A stretch of DNA of 64,000 bases from an uncultured Spirochaetales bacterium (GTDB lineage Bacteria; Spirochaetota; Spirochaetia; Sphaerochaetales; Sphaerochaetaceae), in NCBI GenBank assembly GCA_949293595.1, contig CASFDW010000002.1:186001-250000 (forward strand), written 5' to 3'. A model generated the notes under the pieces. That model was not told the DNA's origin and did not search any database. It worked only from the letters and a program-made list of their open reading frames with translations. This document shows, one piece after another, positions 43,631-52,586 of the stretch. The stretch's first letter is position 1. Each line of letters begins with the position of its first letter. The position numbers and the translations under genes were made by a program.

Positions 43631-45652
43631 TCAACAAAATATTTCTTTATTATTCTTTAAGAAGAATGGGATTTGATCAAGCGGAGCGTCCACCTCCACG
43701 ACTGTCCCGCCTTCGAATTCTTCCTTTGTCCAATAGTTTGTCCATGTGCACCCTTCGGGGAGGTACACGCCCCTTTTCACCATCCCTTCGTACATAACGG
43801 GTGCCACGAGCACGTCGGGCCCGAACATATACTCCTCCAGATGCTCGTCCCAAGCCCTGGCATCCTCCGGGAAGTCATAGAACAACGGACGCATCAAAGG
43901 AGTGCCCTTTTCATGGGCCTGCGCCATGATCTCCCTCAGGTAGGGCTTCATGGACTCCCTCATCCGTATGTATCCGGTCAATATCTTCTCCACCTTTTCC
44001 CCGAAACTCCATATTTCATTGTCTGCACCGGAAACACACGGTGCTCCGCCGGTTGTGCCCAGCTGAGGCTTATGTGGTTCGCGTTCACCGTGGAGACGCA
44101 TCACAGGACAGAACAAACCGAATTCGAACCATCTCACGAGAAGTTCATGGAACGATGGATCGTCGACCTCCCCTCCAAGGAATCCGCCTATATCCGAGGT
44201 CCACCACGGGATTCCCGCCAGACCCATGTTCAGCCCTGCGGCGAACTGGTTTCTGAGCGAAGAGAAGCTCGAGTGTATGTCCCCCGACCAGACCAGCGCA
44301 CCATAGCGCTGGCTGCCGGCCCAGGCACTGCGCACAAGGTTGACTATGTTCTCCTGGCCCTCACCCGCCATACCATCGTAGAACGTCTTCGAATACATCG
44401 TCGGGAAGATGTTGCCTATCTGCACATTAGGCCCCAGGTAATAACGGTAGTTCTCGAAATCATACACCGCATACTCCGGCTCGGCCTCGTCAAGCCAGAA
44501 GGCTTTGATACCCTTGTCATAGTAATTCTCCCTGATCTTGGACCATAAGTAACCACGGGCCTCGGGATTCGTCGCATCGTAATGCAGCGTGTTGCCCATA
44601 TAGACCATGCTGAGCCTGAACCCCTTCTCGACCCTGATCAGATAGCCATTTTTAAGCATCTCCTCGAAATTCCTGCTCCTGTAATCAACGGTCGGCCATA
44701 TCGAAACCATGAGCTCCATGCCCATCTCATTAAGCTCCTTCACCATAGCCACCGGATCCGGCCAATACACCGGATCGAACCTCCATTCCCCCTGCATGGG
44801 CCAATGGAAGAAATCGCATATGATGACGGAGACAGGAACCCCTCTCTTCTTGTATCCCCTGGCCGTCTCCAGAAGCTCCTCCTGGGTCCGGTATCTCTGC
44901 TTGCTCTGCCAGAAGCCGAGCCCGTAGTCCGGCATCATCGGTACCGTTCCGGTCACAGAGGCATACCTTTCCTCAATCTCGGCAGGGGTGTCGCCCGCCG
45001 TGATCCAATAATCGAGCTGCTTCGTGGAGAACGCCTCAAATGTCGTCACGTTCTTTCCGAACACCGCCCTTCCGACAGCAGGATTGTTCCACAGGAACCC
45101 GTAGCCCAAGGAGGAGACATAGAAGGGAACGCTGGCCTGGCTGTTACGATGCGCAAGCTCGAGCTCGGTGCCCTTGAGGTTAAGGTAAGGCTGCTGGTAT
45201 TGTCCCATGCCGAAGATCTTCTCATCCTCGGATATGGATTCGAATCTCGCACTGAGCGTATAGTCCCCGCCGATGATGGGCTTGAACTCCCGGGCCTCTA
45301 TCTCAAGCGCGGAACAGTTGGAGCTTTTCAGGTCCAAGCGGTTTCTTGAATACTCCTTGAGAAGCAGTTTCCCATTCCGGTTGAACACCTGCAGGAAACC
45401 GGTCCTGTCGAAAACAGCCTTGATCTTCCCGTTGGCAATGGATGCCCCTCCCTCCGCAGGGTTCAGATCCACGACTGCGGTAGATGGTTTTTTCCCAAGC
45501 AACGCCCAGTCATATGGAGTGAATCCGTTTTCCTTGGTCGCCCTTATGCGCAGGCTGTCGTCCCCCCAGGGCTCGACCATCACGGTCTCATTGTCGAAAA
45601 AGCAAACCAGGGCCCCTTCCCTTTCATAAAACACAGACCTGTTGCCAGTCAT
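43631..45652 (-). CDS. GH31 alpha-glycosidase (alpha-xylosidase-like)
   Basis: A 673-residue GH31 enzyme. FWLDEAEPE near 395 carries the nucleophile Asp and WSGDIHSS near 465 the acid/base Asp; MGQYQQPYLNLKG lies in the N-terminal beta domain. It should remove alpha-linked glucose or xylose from oligosaccharides; the sequence resembles YicI-type enzymes more than intestinal maltases. No signal peptide. AGGAGG 6 bases upstream sets ATG 45652; a TTG at 45658 is in frame. High GC compared with the preceding module, so it is probably outside it. Confidence 0.9.
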   Translation of the reverse strand: MTGNRSVFYEREGALVCFFDNETVMVEPWGDDSLRIRATKENGFTPYDWALLGKKPSTAVVDLNPAEGGASIANGKIKAVFDRTGFLQVFNRNGKLLLKEYSRNRLDLKSSNCSALEIEAREFKPIIGGDYTLSARFESISEDEKIFGMGQYQQPYLNLKGTELELAHRNSQASVPFYVSSLGYGFLWNNPAVGRAVFGKNVTTFEAFSTKQLDYWITAGDTPAEIEERYASVTGTVPMMPDYGLGFWQSKQRYRTQEELLETARGYKKRGVPVSVIICDFFHWPMQGEWRFDPVYWPDPVAMVKELNEMGMELMVSIWPTVDYRSRNFEEMLKNGYLIRVEKGFRLSMVYMGNTLHYDATNPEARGYLWSKIRENYYDKGIKAFWLDEAEPEYAVYDFENYRYYLGPNVQIGNIFPTMYSKTFYDGMAGEGQENIVNLVRSAWAGSQRYGALVWSGDIHSSFSSLRNQFAAGLNMGLAGIPWWTSDIGGFLGGEVDDPSFHELLVRWFEFGLFCPVMRLHGEREPHKPQLGTTGGAPCVSGADNEIWSFGEKVEKILTGYIRMRESMKPYLREIMAQAHEKGTPLMRPLFYDFPEDARAWDEHLEEYMFGPDVLVAPVMYEGMVKRGVYLPEGCTWTNYWTKEEFEGGTVVEVDAPLDQIPFFLKNNKEIFC

Positions 45653-45756
45653 ATACAACCTCCTGAAATTTGATCGTCAACATATCCTCCTCTGATTTTA
45701 ACATCCTCGGGAAAAGACGCCATATTTTTTTATCATGCCGGATCCCGCAAGCCATG

Positions 45757-45779
45757 AAAAAACCGCCGGCCCGGCGGTT
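45757..45779 (-). terminator. Terminator of the deoC operon
   Basis: Perfect 8-bp stem (45761-45768 with 45772-45779), 3-nt loop, U6 on the minus strand. Confidence 0.85.
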
Positions 45780-45785
45780 CAGGAA

Positions 45786-46928
45786 TCAGAAAAGCAACCC
45801 TTGGTCGAAAGAGACCGGATGCTTGTTGTCATAGAGGGTCTTTTCCATGTATGAGGTGTCCAGCCCAAGGTCCAGGACAATCTTCTGAAGCATCGCCTCC
45901 CCTATGAGGTTCTGCTCGCAGAAAAGGTAGCAGAGCGCCTTCTCCGCGATATAGCCGGGCTTGAGGGAATTCATATACCTTTCCCCGTCCGGACCATCCG
46001 CATAGCGCATCCGTATGTTGCTGTAAAGCTGGCTATCGACGATGTTCTCCTTCAGTGCCCTTATCTCCTTGACGAGCGGTCCGGGATTTCCGGCACCAGC
46101 CTCCAGCCCAAGGGGCTTCAAGGTAAAGAACGTGTATTCCTTGCCAGGAAGATAGTGGTGTCTGTCGCAACGTGCGGCGTAATTCGGCTCCAATGATCCG
46201 TCCTTCTCCCTGTCTCCGCCGACAACGATCAAAGGATCAAAGTAAAGTGCCGGGCACTCCACCCCGTCCACCTGGTAGTAACGGTATGTGTAGAAGGCGC
46301 TGTCCATGCAGTCGCGGTGTTCGCAGTAGGCGGTGAGCGGAATCACGTCCGTCGCGATATCGAGCATCAGTCTTGCGGTGGAATTGAAGATGTCCTTGCG
46401 GAAATTCAATATCAGCGTCGGAAAGATGAACATGCAGCCCTTTTCCAGAGAATGGTTCCTGACGACATAGGCAAGGCGCTCGTCGAAAAACGAGGCCTCG
46501 TCGATGATGAAGGTTCCGACATGAGGGTTGTCGCGGATTACCTGCTCCAGCCCGAAGCTGTCCCTTATCCGCGCGATGTTCTCCCCGCAGCGCACATAGC
46601 CGTTGCGGTAGCACAGCGCATCCTCCGGATACTCCGTAAAACGGGAGGAATCTATCTCGCTACGGATGAAGAACACATTGCGTCTGTCCAGGTCCCCGGT
46701 GCTGGTCAGGCTTTTCACGACACCGCTCTTCTTCTGCGCGATCGCGGCATCGCGCCACACCCGTGCCGCGAACTCCGTCTTTCCGGATCCCATAGGTCCT
46801 ATCAGCAATACGCGGCGGCCTGGCTTGGTGAAATCGAAATGGGTGAATGTATCATGGACATCGATTGTCGGGAAACCAAGGGATTTGAGGAAATCCTCGC
46901 CTTCCCTCCTGTCCTCAATACGCGGCAT
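45786..46928 (-). CDS. Thymidine kinase-like protein with long C-terminal extension
   Basis: A 380-residue protein; true thymidine kinase 1 family members are 190-220. Walker [11 protein letters not shown] near 43 and FIIDEASFF near 140 match the TK1 P-loop and Walker B, and a Cys/His cluster (CEHRDC) may bind zinc. The C-terminal 170 residues lack a familiar domain. Next to deoC it fits deoxynucleoside salvage, but substrate is uncertain. A start at 46928 with GGGGAGAAG overlaps deoC by 14 bases; the frame continues to 46958. Confidence 0.7.
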   Translation of the reverse strand: MPRIEDRREGEDFLKSLGFPTIDVHDTFTHFDFTKPGRRVLLIGPMGSGKTEFAARVWRDAAIAQKKSGVVKSLTSTGDLDRRNVFFIRSEIDSSRFTEYPEDALCYRNGYVRCGENIARIRDSFGLEQVIRDNPHVGTFIIDEASFFDERLAYVVRNHSLEKGCMFIFPTLILNFRKDIFNSTARLMLDIATDVIPLTAYCEHRDCMDSAFYTYRYYQVDGVECPALYFDPLIVVGGDREKDGSLEPNYAARCDRHHYLPGKEYTFFTLKPLGLEAGAGNPGPLVKEIRALKENIVDSQLYSNIRMRYADGPDGERYMNSLKPGYIAEKALCYLFCEQNLIGEAMLQKIVLDLGLDTSYMEKTLYDNKHPVSFDQGLLF

Positions 46929-47577
46929 CGCTCTTCTCCCCGTTGACGATTGCGACACCGGAGGATGTTCCGAGTCTGGATGCCCCGGCCTCGATCATGG
47001 CCATCGCCGTCCCATAGCTCCTGATCCCACCGCTGGCCTTGACCTTCACCCGGTCGGACACGGAGGCCCTCATCAGACGTACATCCTCGACCGTGGCCCC
47101 GCCCTTCGAGAAACCGGTGCTGGTCTTGACGAAATCGGCCCCGGCCTTCTCGGCCAGCCTGCATGCGGTCTTCTTTTCCTCGTCACTGAGCAGGCATGTC
47201 TCGATTATCACCTTCAGGATCCTGTCCCCGACGGCCTTTTTCACCGCCCTTATGTCCTCTTCAACAAAATCATACATCCCGCTTTTCAACGCACCGACAT
47301 TGATCACCATGTCGACTTCCGCAGCACCGTCCTTGACAGCATTTCCAGCCTCGAACGCCTTTGCCGCGGTACTTGCGGCCCCGAGAGGGAAACCGATGAC
47401 GGTGCACACGTTTACGGACGACCCCTCGAGCTCCTTCTTTGCAAGCGGCACCCAGGAGCTGTTTATGCAGACGGAGGCGAAATCATTCTCCCGGGCCTCC
47501 CTGCAGAGATCGACGATCTTCTGGCGTGTGGCGTCCGCAGCCAGAACCGTATGGTCTATATACTTTGAAAGTTCCAT
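46915..47577 (-). CDS. deoC: Deoxyribose-phosphate aldolase
   Basis: A 220-residue Deo[10 protein letters not shown] near 9, the conserved [10 protein letters not shown] near 93 and the Schiff-base Lys in FVKTSTGF near 155 are present, with KASGGIRSY near 184. It splits 2-deoxyribose 5-phosphate into acetaldehyde and glyceraldehyde 3-phosphate. The open frame continues upstream to 48018 but overlaps the Nudix gene; ATG 47577 with GGAGGAAAG is clearly the start. Confidence 0.95.
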   Translation of the reverse strand: MELSKYIDHTVLAADATRQKIVDLCREARENDFASVCINSSWVPLAKKELEGSSVNVCTVIGFPLGAASTAAKAFEAGNAVKDGAAEVDMVINVGALKSGMYDFVEEDIRAVKKAVGDRILKVIIETCLLSDEEKKTACRLAEKAGADFVKTSTGFSKGGATVEDVRLMRASVSDRVKVKASGGIRSYGTAMAMIEAGASRLGTSSGVAIVNGEKSDAAY

Positions 47578-47667
47578 AGCTTTCCTCCGTCCGATTATGA
47601 TATCCCAAGAAATAGGCAAGCGCAATAAAACCTTGAAAAGTTGGTCCAAGACATATAAGCTGTCGTT

Positions 47668-48618
47668 ATGCTTCTCAATTTTTTCAGTTCTTCTTTCACA
47701 TGGGTGATGCTGTTCGTCCTTCTTATAAACATGCAGCAGAGGAAATACCCATATTCGGCAAAGAAAAGACGTGCGATGCTTCTCATTGCGGCGCTTTATC
47801 TGACAGTGTATGTCATACTCATAGCATTCAGTCTGACAGGACTGCCCGTCTGGACCGAGTGGATTGCTCTGGCGGCGGGAATCATCCTTTTCATCATATT
47901 CCGCAAGGCCTGTTTCCCATTCCGCAGGAAATGCATGGAATGCGGGAAAAAGCTTTCCTTCGACCGTTTCATCGGAGATGACGAGAACCTGTGCGAGGAC
48001 TGCTTTTACAAGAAGCACCCCGAGCTGGAAAAGAAGAGACCAAAAGCCGCGCCCAAGAAGGAGGAGGTGGTCGAATCCTTCAAGGATGCCAGAAAAACCG
48101 AGGAGATCGACTGGGGACTGTGGGAGCCGGACGAAAGGTGCGTGCTAACGTACATAATCGACCGGAAGGAAGGACGCATACTGCTCATCGAGAAGCTCAA
48201 GGGGATGGGCACCGGGCTTCTGAACGGTCCCGGAGGACATATCGAGCTCGAGGAGACCGCACGGGAGGCCGCGATAAGGGAGACAAAGGAGGAGACGGGC
48301 CTTGACGTATCCGATCTCGAGGAACGGGGCATCCTGCGCTTCCAGTTCACCGACGGGCTGAAGATGATAGGCTATGTGTTCTTTACCGAAAGCTATGCCG
48401 GAACTCTTTTGGAACGCACGGACGAGACTGTTCCGGCATGGCACGATCTCGACCATATCGACTACGGACGGATGTGGCAGGACGATGTGATGTGGCTTCC
48501 TGATGCGATTGCGGGAAAGCATTTCGAAGGATGGTTCATCTTCGACGGCGAGACATTGGTCGACGGCAGGGTGGACTTCGAGGAAGAAGAGGAAGAGAAT
48601 CCGGAAGAAGATGAATGA
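47668..48618 (+). CDS. Membrane protein with zinc ribbon and Nudix hydrolase domain
   Basis: A 316-residue protein of unusual architecture: three hydrophobic segments (about 1-21, 37-57, 62-79), a zinc ribbon (CMEC near 90, CEDC near 109), a charged linker, and a Nudix box [16 protein letters not shown] (about 189-210) like 8-oxo-dGTP phosphatases. The tail is highly acidic. A TATAAG (47654-47659) lies 8 bases before ATG with no ribosome site. Substrate is unknown; location at the membrane suggests a housecleaning or signalling role. Confidence 0.8.
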   Translation: MLLNFFSSSFTWVMLFVLLINMQQRKYPYSAKKRRAMLLIAALYLTVYVILIAFSLTGLPVWTEWIALAAGIILFIIFRKACFPFRRKCMECGKKLSFDRFIGDDENLCEDCFYKKHPELEKKRPKAAPKKEEVVESFKDARKTEEIDWGLWEPDERCVLTYIIDRKEGRILLIEKLKGMGTGLLNGPGGHIELEETAREAAIRETKEETGLDVSDLEERGILRFQFTDGLKMIGYVFFTESYAGTLLERTDETVPAWHDLDHIDYGRMWQDDVMWLPDAIAGKHFEGWFIFDGETLVDGRVDFEEEEEENPEEDE

Positions 48619-49495
48619 CGACATCGTACTCGGACTCTGGAGCCAAGGCGATTCCAAAGGCTTTCACAGCCATATGGATGCCCGTAAGGCAAAGGGAATC
48701 ATCAAGACCGCATATAAACGCGGGATCCGGGCCTTCGACACCGCCTTCAGCTATAAAGAATCCAACAGCCTGCTGTACTCAGCATTGAAAGAAATCGGCG
48801 TACGCACCGAGGATGTCGGCATAACGCTCAAGATCATGCCCGTGCCAAGCTTTTTGAAAAAAGTGGAAAGCAGTCTCCGGGCCCTGGGGACGGAACGCGT
48901 CGAATCGATACTGATACATTGGCCCGCCGGGGACGATGTCCTCTTTCCCACCCTTTCGATACTTGAAAAGCTTGTATCCGAAGGAGTCTGCACGAAGGCA
49001 GGCGTATCGAATTTCCCCCTACCGCTCCTGCGCCGTGTCTCGCAGGATTTCGAGCTGTCGGTGCACCAACGCCCCGTGTCCGCAATCTGGAGGAAGGATC
49101 TGGACGGAGAATTCCTGCCGCTGCAGGGCTATGGGCCATTGGGCTTCGGAACACTCTGCAGGATGGACAGGCCGGAGGACGCAAGGGGCGGACTATACAT
49201 GTACAAGGATGCGGAAAACGATTTTTCAAATCTTCTTTCGGCAATCCAGGACATTTCATGCAGACACTCCGCCGGTATGGCCGATATCGCATTCTCGCAT
49301 TCAAGAAGTCTTTTCAAAGGGGAAACCGTGATAGGGGTACGGGAGGAAAGCCAGCTGGACATCCTGGGGAAAGATATCCTTCTCGACACGGAGGAGAAGG
49401 AACTACTGGACAGGCTTTCGGAAAAACTCATCCGGTTCCAGACCTTTGACAACATATTCTCTCATGATTGGAGGCAGGATGGACACGCTGGTTGA
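48611..49495 (+). CDS. Aldo/keto reductase
   Basis: A 294-residue AKR. Catalytic residues appear in FDTAFSY (Asp and Tyr, near 41-47), LKIM (Lys near 76) and ILIHWP (His near 107). It reduces an aldehyde or ketone with NADPH; the substrate is unknown. Its start overlaps the Nudix stop by 8 bases and it overlaps the IMPACT gene, so the three form an operon. Confidence 0.87.
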   Translation: MNDDIVLGLWSQGDSKGFHSHMDARKAKGIIKTAYKRGIRAFDTAFSYKESNSLLYSALKEIGVRTEDVGITLKIMPVPSFLKKVESSLRALGTERVESILIHWPAGDDVLFPTLSILEKLVSEGVCTKAGVSNFPLPLLRRVSQDFELSVHQRPVSAIWRKDLDGEFLPLQGYGPLGFGTLCRMDRPEDARGGLYMYKDAENDFSNLLSAIQDISCRHSAGMADIAFSHSRSLFKGETVIGVREESQLDILGKDILLDTEEKELLDRLSEKLIRFQTFDNIFSHDWRQDGHAG

Positions 49496-50066
49496 AAGAG
49501 CCGAGGAAGAAATCGTTGTAAAGAAATCAAGATTAATCGCAATCGCGCTTCCGACAACGACGTTGGAGGAAGTGAAGCAGGCCGTCGACACCATCAGGAA
49601 GGAACATCCGGATGCAAACCATGTCGTGCACGCCTCCGTGGTCGGAAAGGCCGGAACCGTATATTCATCATCCGACGACAAGGAGCCGAAGAACACGGCC
49701 GGAAGGCCGGCCCTCGAGGTGCTGAAGGGAAGGAAGATAACAAACATAACCGTGTGCATTGTCAGGTATTTCGGAGGAACGCTGCTCGGGACAGGAGGGC
49801 TGGTGAAGGCCTACGGGGACAGTTGCAAGGCGGTTCTGGAAAAAGTCAGGACCGAGGAACTGGTCGAAAAGACGGACCTTGTGCTGTGCATGGGATACGA
49901 GCACATCGCGCAGGCGAAGAGGATTTTCCAGGAAACGGATGCAATGGTCCTGGAAGAAGAATTCGGGACTGCGGTCAAAATCAGGATACGGATACTCAAG
50001 GACAACGAGTCCGAAACGAAACGGAAGCTGATGGATCTCGGGCAAGGAAGGATAACGGTCGGCTGA
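49479..50066 (+). CDS. IMPACT/YigZ family protein
   Basis: A 195-residue UPF0029 protein. The core is SSSDDKEPKNTAGRPALEVLKGRKITNITVCIVRYFGGTLLG (about residues 60-101), with a shorter C-terminal ferredoxin-like domain. YigZ-type proteins have been linked to translation control; no mechanism can be read here. GGAGG 4 bases before ATG 49479 is used as start; the frame continues upstream to a TTG at 49446. It overlaps the aldo/keto reductase by 17 bases. Confidence 0.85.
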   Translation: MDTLVERAEEEIVVKKSRLIAIALPTTTLEEVKQAVDTIRKEHPDANHVVHASVVGKAGTVYSSSDDKEPKNTAGRPALEVLKGRKITNITVCIVRYFGGTLLGTGGLVKAYGDSCKAVLEKVRTEELVEKTDLVLCMGYEHIAQAKRIFQETDAMVLEEEFGTAVKIRIRILKDNESETKRKLMDLGQGRITVG

Positions 50067-50090
50067 CCCCCGGGACAAAAATCCCGTAAC

Positions 50091-51443
50091 CTACTCTATT
50101 TCAGAAATCTTGTATTTCCTGCCTGAGAGAAGGCTGTCCTGCCTTGCCGACGTTTCCTGCCGGGACTCCTCCGCATCTATCGAATTAACATACTTGATTG
50201 CTATGCCCAATGCCTTCTCGAGGGTATCGGTCTCTATGGCCTGTAGCACGTCACCCTTGCTGTGGGCGGGGGTCTCCACCCCCGGGGCCATGCAGGTGAT
50301 GGTCGCTGCCGGGATTCCGTATTTTCTCGCGCTCGAGGCATCGGTAGCTCCGGAGAACATGTCGAGCCTGCCCACCTTCACCGGATAGCCCATCGCTTTG
50401 GCCGTATCACCGATAACGGAGGCGAGGCTGTCGTCCACAAAACCGCTGTCGACCGCCTCCCTGCTTATTATCGCCAGGTCTCCGCTCCTGTACAGCCCGT
50501 CGAAATTGATGTTCTCCACCTTTCCCTCGAAACGGTTTTCCGCATAATAGGCCAAAGATCCCTGCCTGCAGCATTCCTCCCCGTCGAACGATACGAACAC
50601 AAGACGCACGGAGGAAGGCTTGTTCCTGGAGAAATATTCGCCCAACGCAAGGGAGACGCCGACCCCGCTAAGATTGTCGCCACATCCGGGGGAATACGAC
50701 GATGAATAGAAATTCCAGGCTTTCACAAGGGCCATGACCGAGAGGAAGGCCGAAGGTATCACGGCCAAAAAAGGAAGGAAAGAAGGGATATTGGGCTTCA
50801 GCAGCACCCCCCGGGAAAGTTCTCCGGCGCAGAAGGCAAAAGAAATGAACAGATTGTATGTTATGCTTGCGGCCGTCAGGCCCAACGGCAGTTTGTCCTC
50901 GGTCCTGTTCTCAAGCCGGGCGCTGTCCAGATGGGAGGAGAAGATGACGGTCCTGCCTGCACCTTCCCCCGCTTCGATGACCGCCTCGACGTTCTGTCCC
51001 ACACTCCTTGACATGAACCGGGAAAGGAGGCTTCTCCCCTTTACGAGTTCAAGGAAAAGCTCAAAGCCGGACAATGCCGAAAGGATGAACGAAACATATC
51101 CCAGACCAAGGAAAACAAGGAAGGAGGAAAGAATCATCAGCAAAGGTATGATCTTTGTCCAGAACGTTCCGAGAAGAGGGTCGATGCCGACCTGCACCAT
51201 TCTGACGGAATCCGCGAAGCCTTCGAATATCGAGGATATGTTGTTGGCGGCCCTGCGCGAGGCCTTGGAGGCGGCGGGACGGTCCCCTATCATCGAGAGC
51301 TTCTCGATATATGAATATGCCTTCTTCGCCAATACGGCGGGATTGAGGGCATCGTCGGATCCGGAGGCCTGAGTCCTCACCTTCCCGTCCTTGCCAATGC
51401 TCCTCTTCTTGAAAAACGGCAGCTTTCCCCTGATGTCCCACAT
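50091..51443 (-). CDS. Membrane-associated M28 zinc peptidase
   Basis: A 450-residue protein with hydrophobic segments at about 90-125 and 195-240. The M28 ligands are all visible: SSHLDSA (His), CGDNLSGVGV (Asp), DGEECCRQGS (Glu pair), DMFSGATDASS (Asp) and TPAHS (His). It probably cuts peptides at the cytoplasmic membrane. A TGC TAGAAT extended -10 (51452-51457) lies 8 bases before ATG with no Shine-Dalgarno, suggesting leaderless mRNA. Confidence 0.85.
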   Translation of the reverse strand: MWDIRGKLPFFKKRSIGKDGKVRTQASGSDDALNPAVLAKKAYSYIEKLSMIGDRPAASKASRRAANNISSIFEGFADSVRMVQVGIDPLLGTFWTKIIPLLMILSSFLVFLGLGYVSFILSALSGFELFLELVKGRSLLSRFMSRSVGQNVEAVIEAGEGAGRTVIFSSHLDSARLENRTEDKLPLGLTAASITYNLFISFAFCAGELSRGVLLKPNIPSFLPFLAVIPSAFLSVMALVKAWNFYSSSYSPGCGDNLSGVGVSLALGEYFSRNKPSSVRLVFVSFDGEECCRQGSLAYYAENRFEGKVENINFDGLYRSGDLAIISREAVDSGFVDDSLASVIGDTAKAMGYPVKVGRLDMFSGATDASSARKYGIPAATITCMAPGVETPAHSKGDVLQAIETDTLEKALGIAIKYVNSIDAEESRQETSARQDSLLSGRKYKISEIE

Positions 51444-51592
51444 AGCCAGAAATTCTAGCAGAAAGGAAAGAGGCGATAAAGGACAAAAGGTTCAAAACCA
51501 CAAAGAAAACATCCGGACGACGGGAAAGGAAGCGGCACGATTCCCTGCGGCATCACCCCAATTCATTTTTTCCCAAAGAGTTAGTATGCATA

Positions 51593-51621
51593 TTGACAAA
51601 GAACACCTACTTTCATAATAT
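51593..51621 (+). promoter_or_regulatory. Promoter of the tRNA array
   Basis: TTGACA (51593-51598), 17 bases, TAATAT (51616-51621). Transcription would begin about 10 bases before the first tRNA. Confidence 0.8.
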
Positions 51622-51638
51622 AAAAAAGCTTGATTATT

Positions 51639-51723
51639 GGAGAGATGTCCGAGTGGTCGATGGTGGCAGTCTTGAAAACTGCTGTGGGGCAACTCACCGG
51701 GGGTTCGAATCCCTCTCTCTCCG
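51639..51723 (+). tRNA. tRNA-Ser (UGA)
   Basis: Acceptor stem GGAGAGA/TCTCTCC, anticodon loop CTTGAAA with anticodon TGA, a long variable arm, and T-arm GGTTCGAATCC. CCA is not encoded. Confidence 0.95.
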
Positions 51724-51735
51724 GATTAAGGGAAT

Positions 51736-51825
51736 GGAAAGGTGCGAGAGAGGCCGAATCGGGCTCCCTGCTAAGGAGTTGACCTGCTAAACCCGGGTCC
51801 GGGGGTTCGAATCCCCCCCTTTCCG
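51736..51825 (+). tRNA. tRNA-Ser (GCU)
   Basis: Acceptor stem GGAAAGG/CCTTTCC, anticodon loop CTGCTAA with anticodon GCT, long variable arm, T-arm GGTTCGAATCC. CCA is not encoded. Confidence 0.95.
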
Positions 51826-51833
51826 TTTTTTTT

Positions 51834-51907
51834 GAGACCATAGCTCAGCTGGATAGAGCATCAGTTTGCGGAACTGAGGGTCGGAGGTTCGAATCCTCTT
51901 GGTCTCG
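51834..51907 (+). tRNA. tRNA-Arg (GCG)
   Basis: Acceptor stem GAGACCA/TGGTCTC, anticodon stem TCAGT/ACTGA, loop TTGCGGA with anticodon GCG. Most bacteria use ACG (inosine) for this family, so the G34 form is uncommon. Discriminator base G; no CCA. Confidence 0.93.
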
Positions 51908-51913
51908 TATATT

Positions 51914-52001
51914 GGAGAGATGTCCGAGAGGTCGAAGGAGACGGACTCGAAATCCGTTGTAGTGCCTAGCATTACCGAGGGTTCGAATCCCTCTCTCTCC
52001 G
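51914..52001 (+). tRNA. tRNA-Ser (CGA)
   Basis: Acceptor GGAGAGA/TCTCTCC identical to the first tRNA-Ser, anticodon loop CTCGAAA with anticodon CGA, long variable arm. Confidence 0.95.
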
Positions 52002-52006
52002 GAAGA

Positions 52007-52031
52007 AGCACCGGGAACGGTGCTTTTTTTT
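52007..52031 (+). terminator. Terminator of the tRNA array
   Basis: Perfect 7-bp stem (52007-52013 with 52018-52024), GGAA loop, T8. Confidence 0.9.
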
Positions 52032-52497
52032 ACAGATGTTTCTTGCAACTCCACTGCTCCACCGAGAGCATTATCACCGCAACGGAGTCAAGATCCACCC
52101 CGGAAAAGGAATTTCCACTTTGCCCGTAATGGGACAGGATGGCCTCCAATGCCGCAGCCTTGGCCACGGCATCGTCCAACATGCACGCATGACCGGTACC
52201 CATGATGCTCCGGAAAGAGAATGAACAGGTACAGGGCCGGTTTCCGGGTAGAAAAGCATGTCCTGAATCCATCTCGAATGATACCTTGCTGTTCTGCCTG
52301 AGCAGGTCGAGCTTCCGGCCCTCCGGCGCGCAATGGAAAAAGAGTCGCAGGATGCCGTTTTCAACCGAATACCCGAAGCTGAGGGGAACGATGTACACCT
52401 CGTTCCCGTCGGATAGTCCTAGCCTGCAGCAGTCACAGGAATCCAACACCTCCAGCATGCCGTCCCAGTCCGTCACCTGTCTGTCCTTTCTGCGCAT
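52030..52497 (-). CDS. Pyridoxamine 5'-phosphate oxidase-like (NimA-type) flavoprotein
   Basis: A 155-residue split-barrel FMN protein: LGLSDGNEVYIVPLSFGYSVENGILRLFFHCAPEGRKLDLL (about 26-66) is typical of the NimA group. Related proteins reduce nitro groups or bind FMN with unknown substrates. AGGGAGG precedes the ATG. It ends within the tRNA terminator, a convergent arrangement. Confidence 0.8.
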   Translation of the reverse strand: MRRKDRQVTDWDGMLEVLDSCDCCRLGLSDGNEVYIVPLSFGYSVENGILRLFFHCAPEGRKLDLLRQNSKVSFEMDSGHAFLPGNRPCTCSFSFRSIMGTGHACMLDDAVAKAAALEAILSHYGQSGNSFSGVDLDSVAVIMLSVEQWSCKKHL

Positions 52498-52586
52498 GAT
52501 CCCTCCCTTGCCGTAAACGGCACCAACATGTTACCAGACAACAAGGATAAAGTGCGAGAGGGCTTGCTCCATGCGTTCTGCTACTT

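Noticed and set aside
47578..48018. N-terminal extension of the deoC frame
   Set aside because: It overlaps the Nudix gene on the other strand, and a strong Shine-Dalgarno marks ATG 47577.
50071..50086. Weak hairpin between the IMPACT and M28 genes
   Set aside because: Only 5 bp of stem and no clear U run on either strand.
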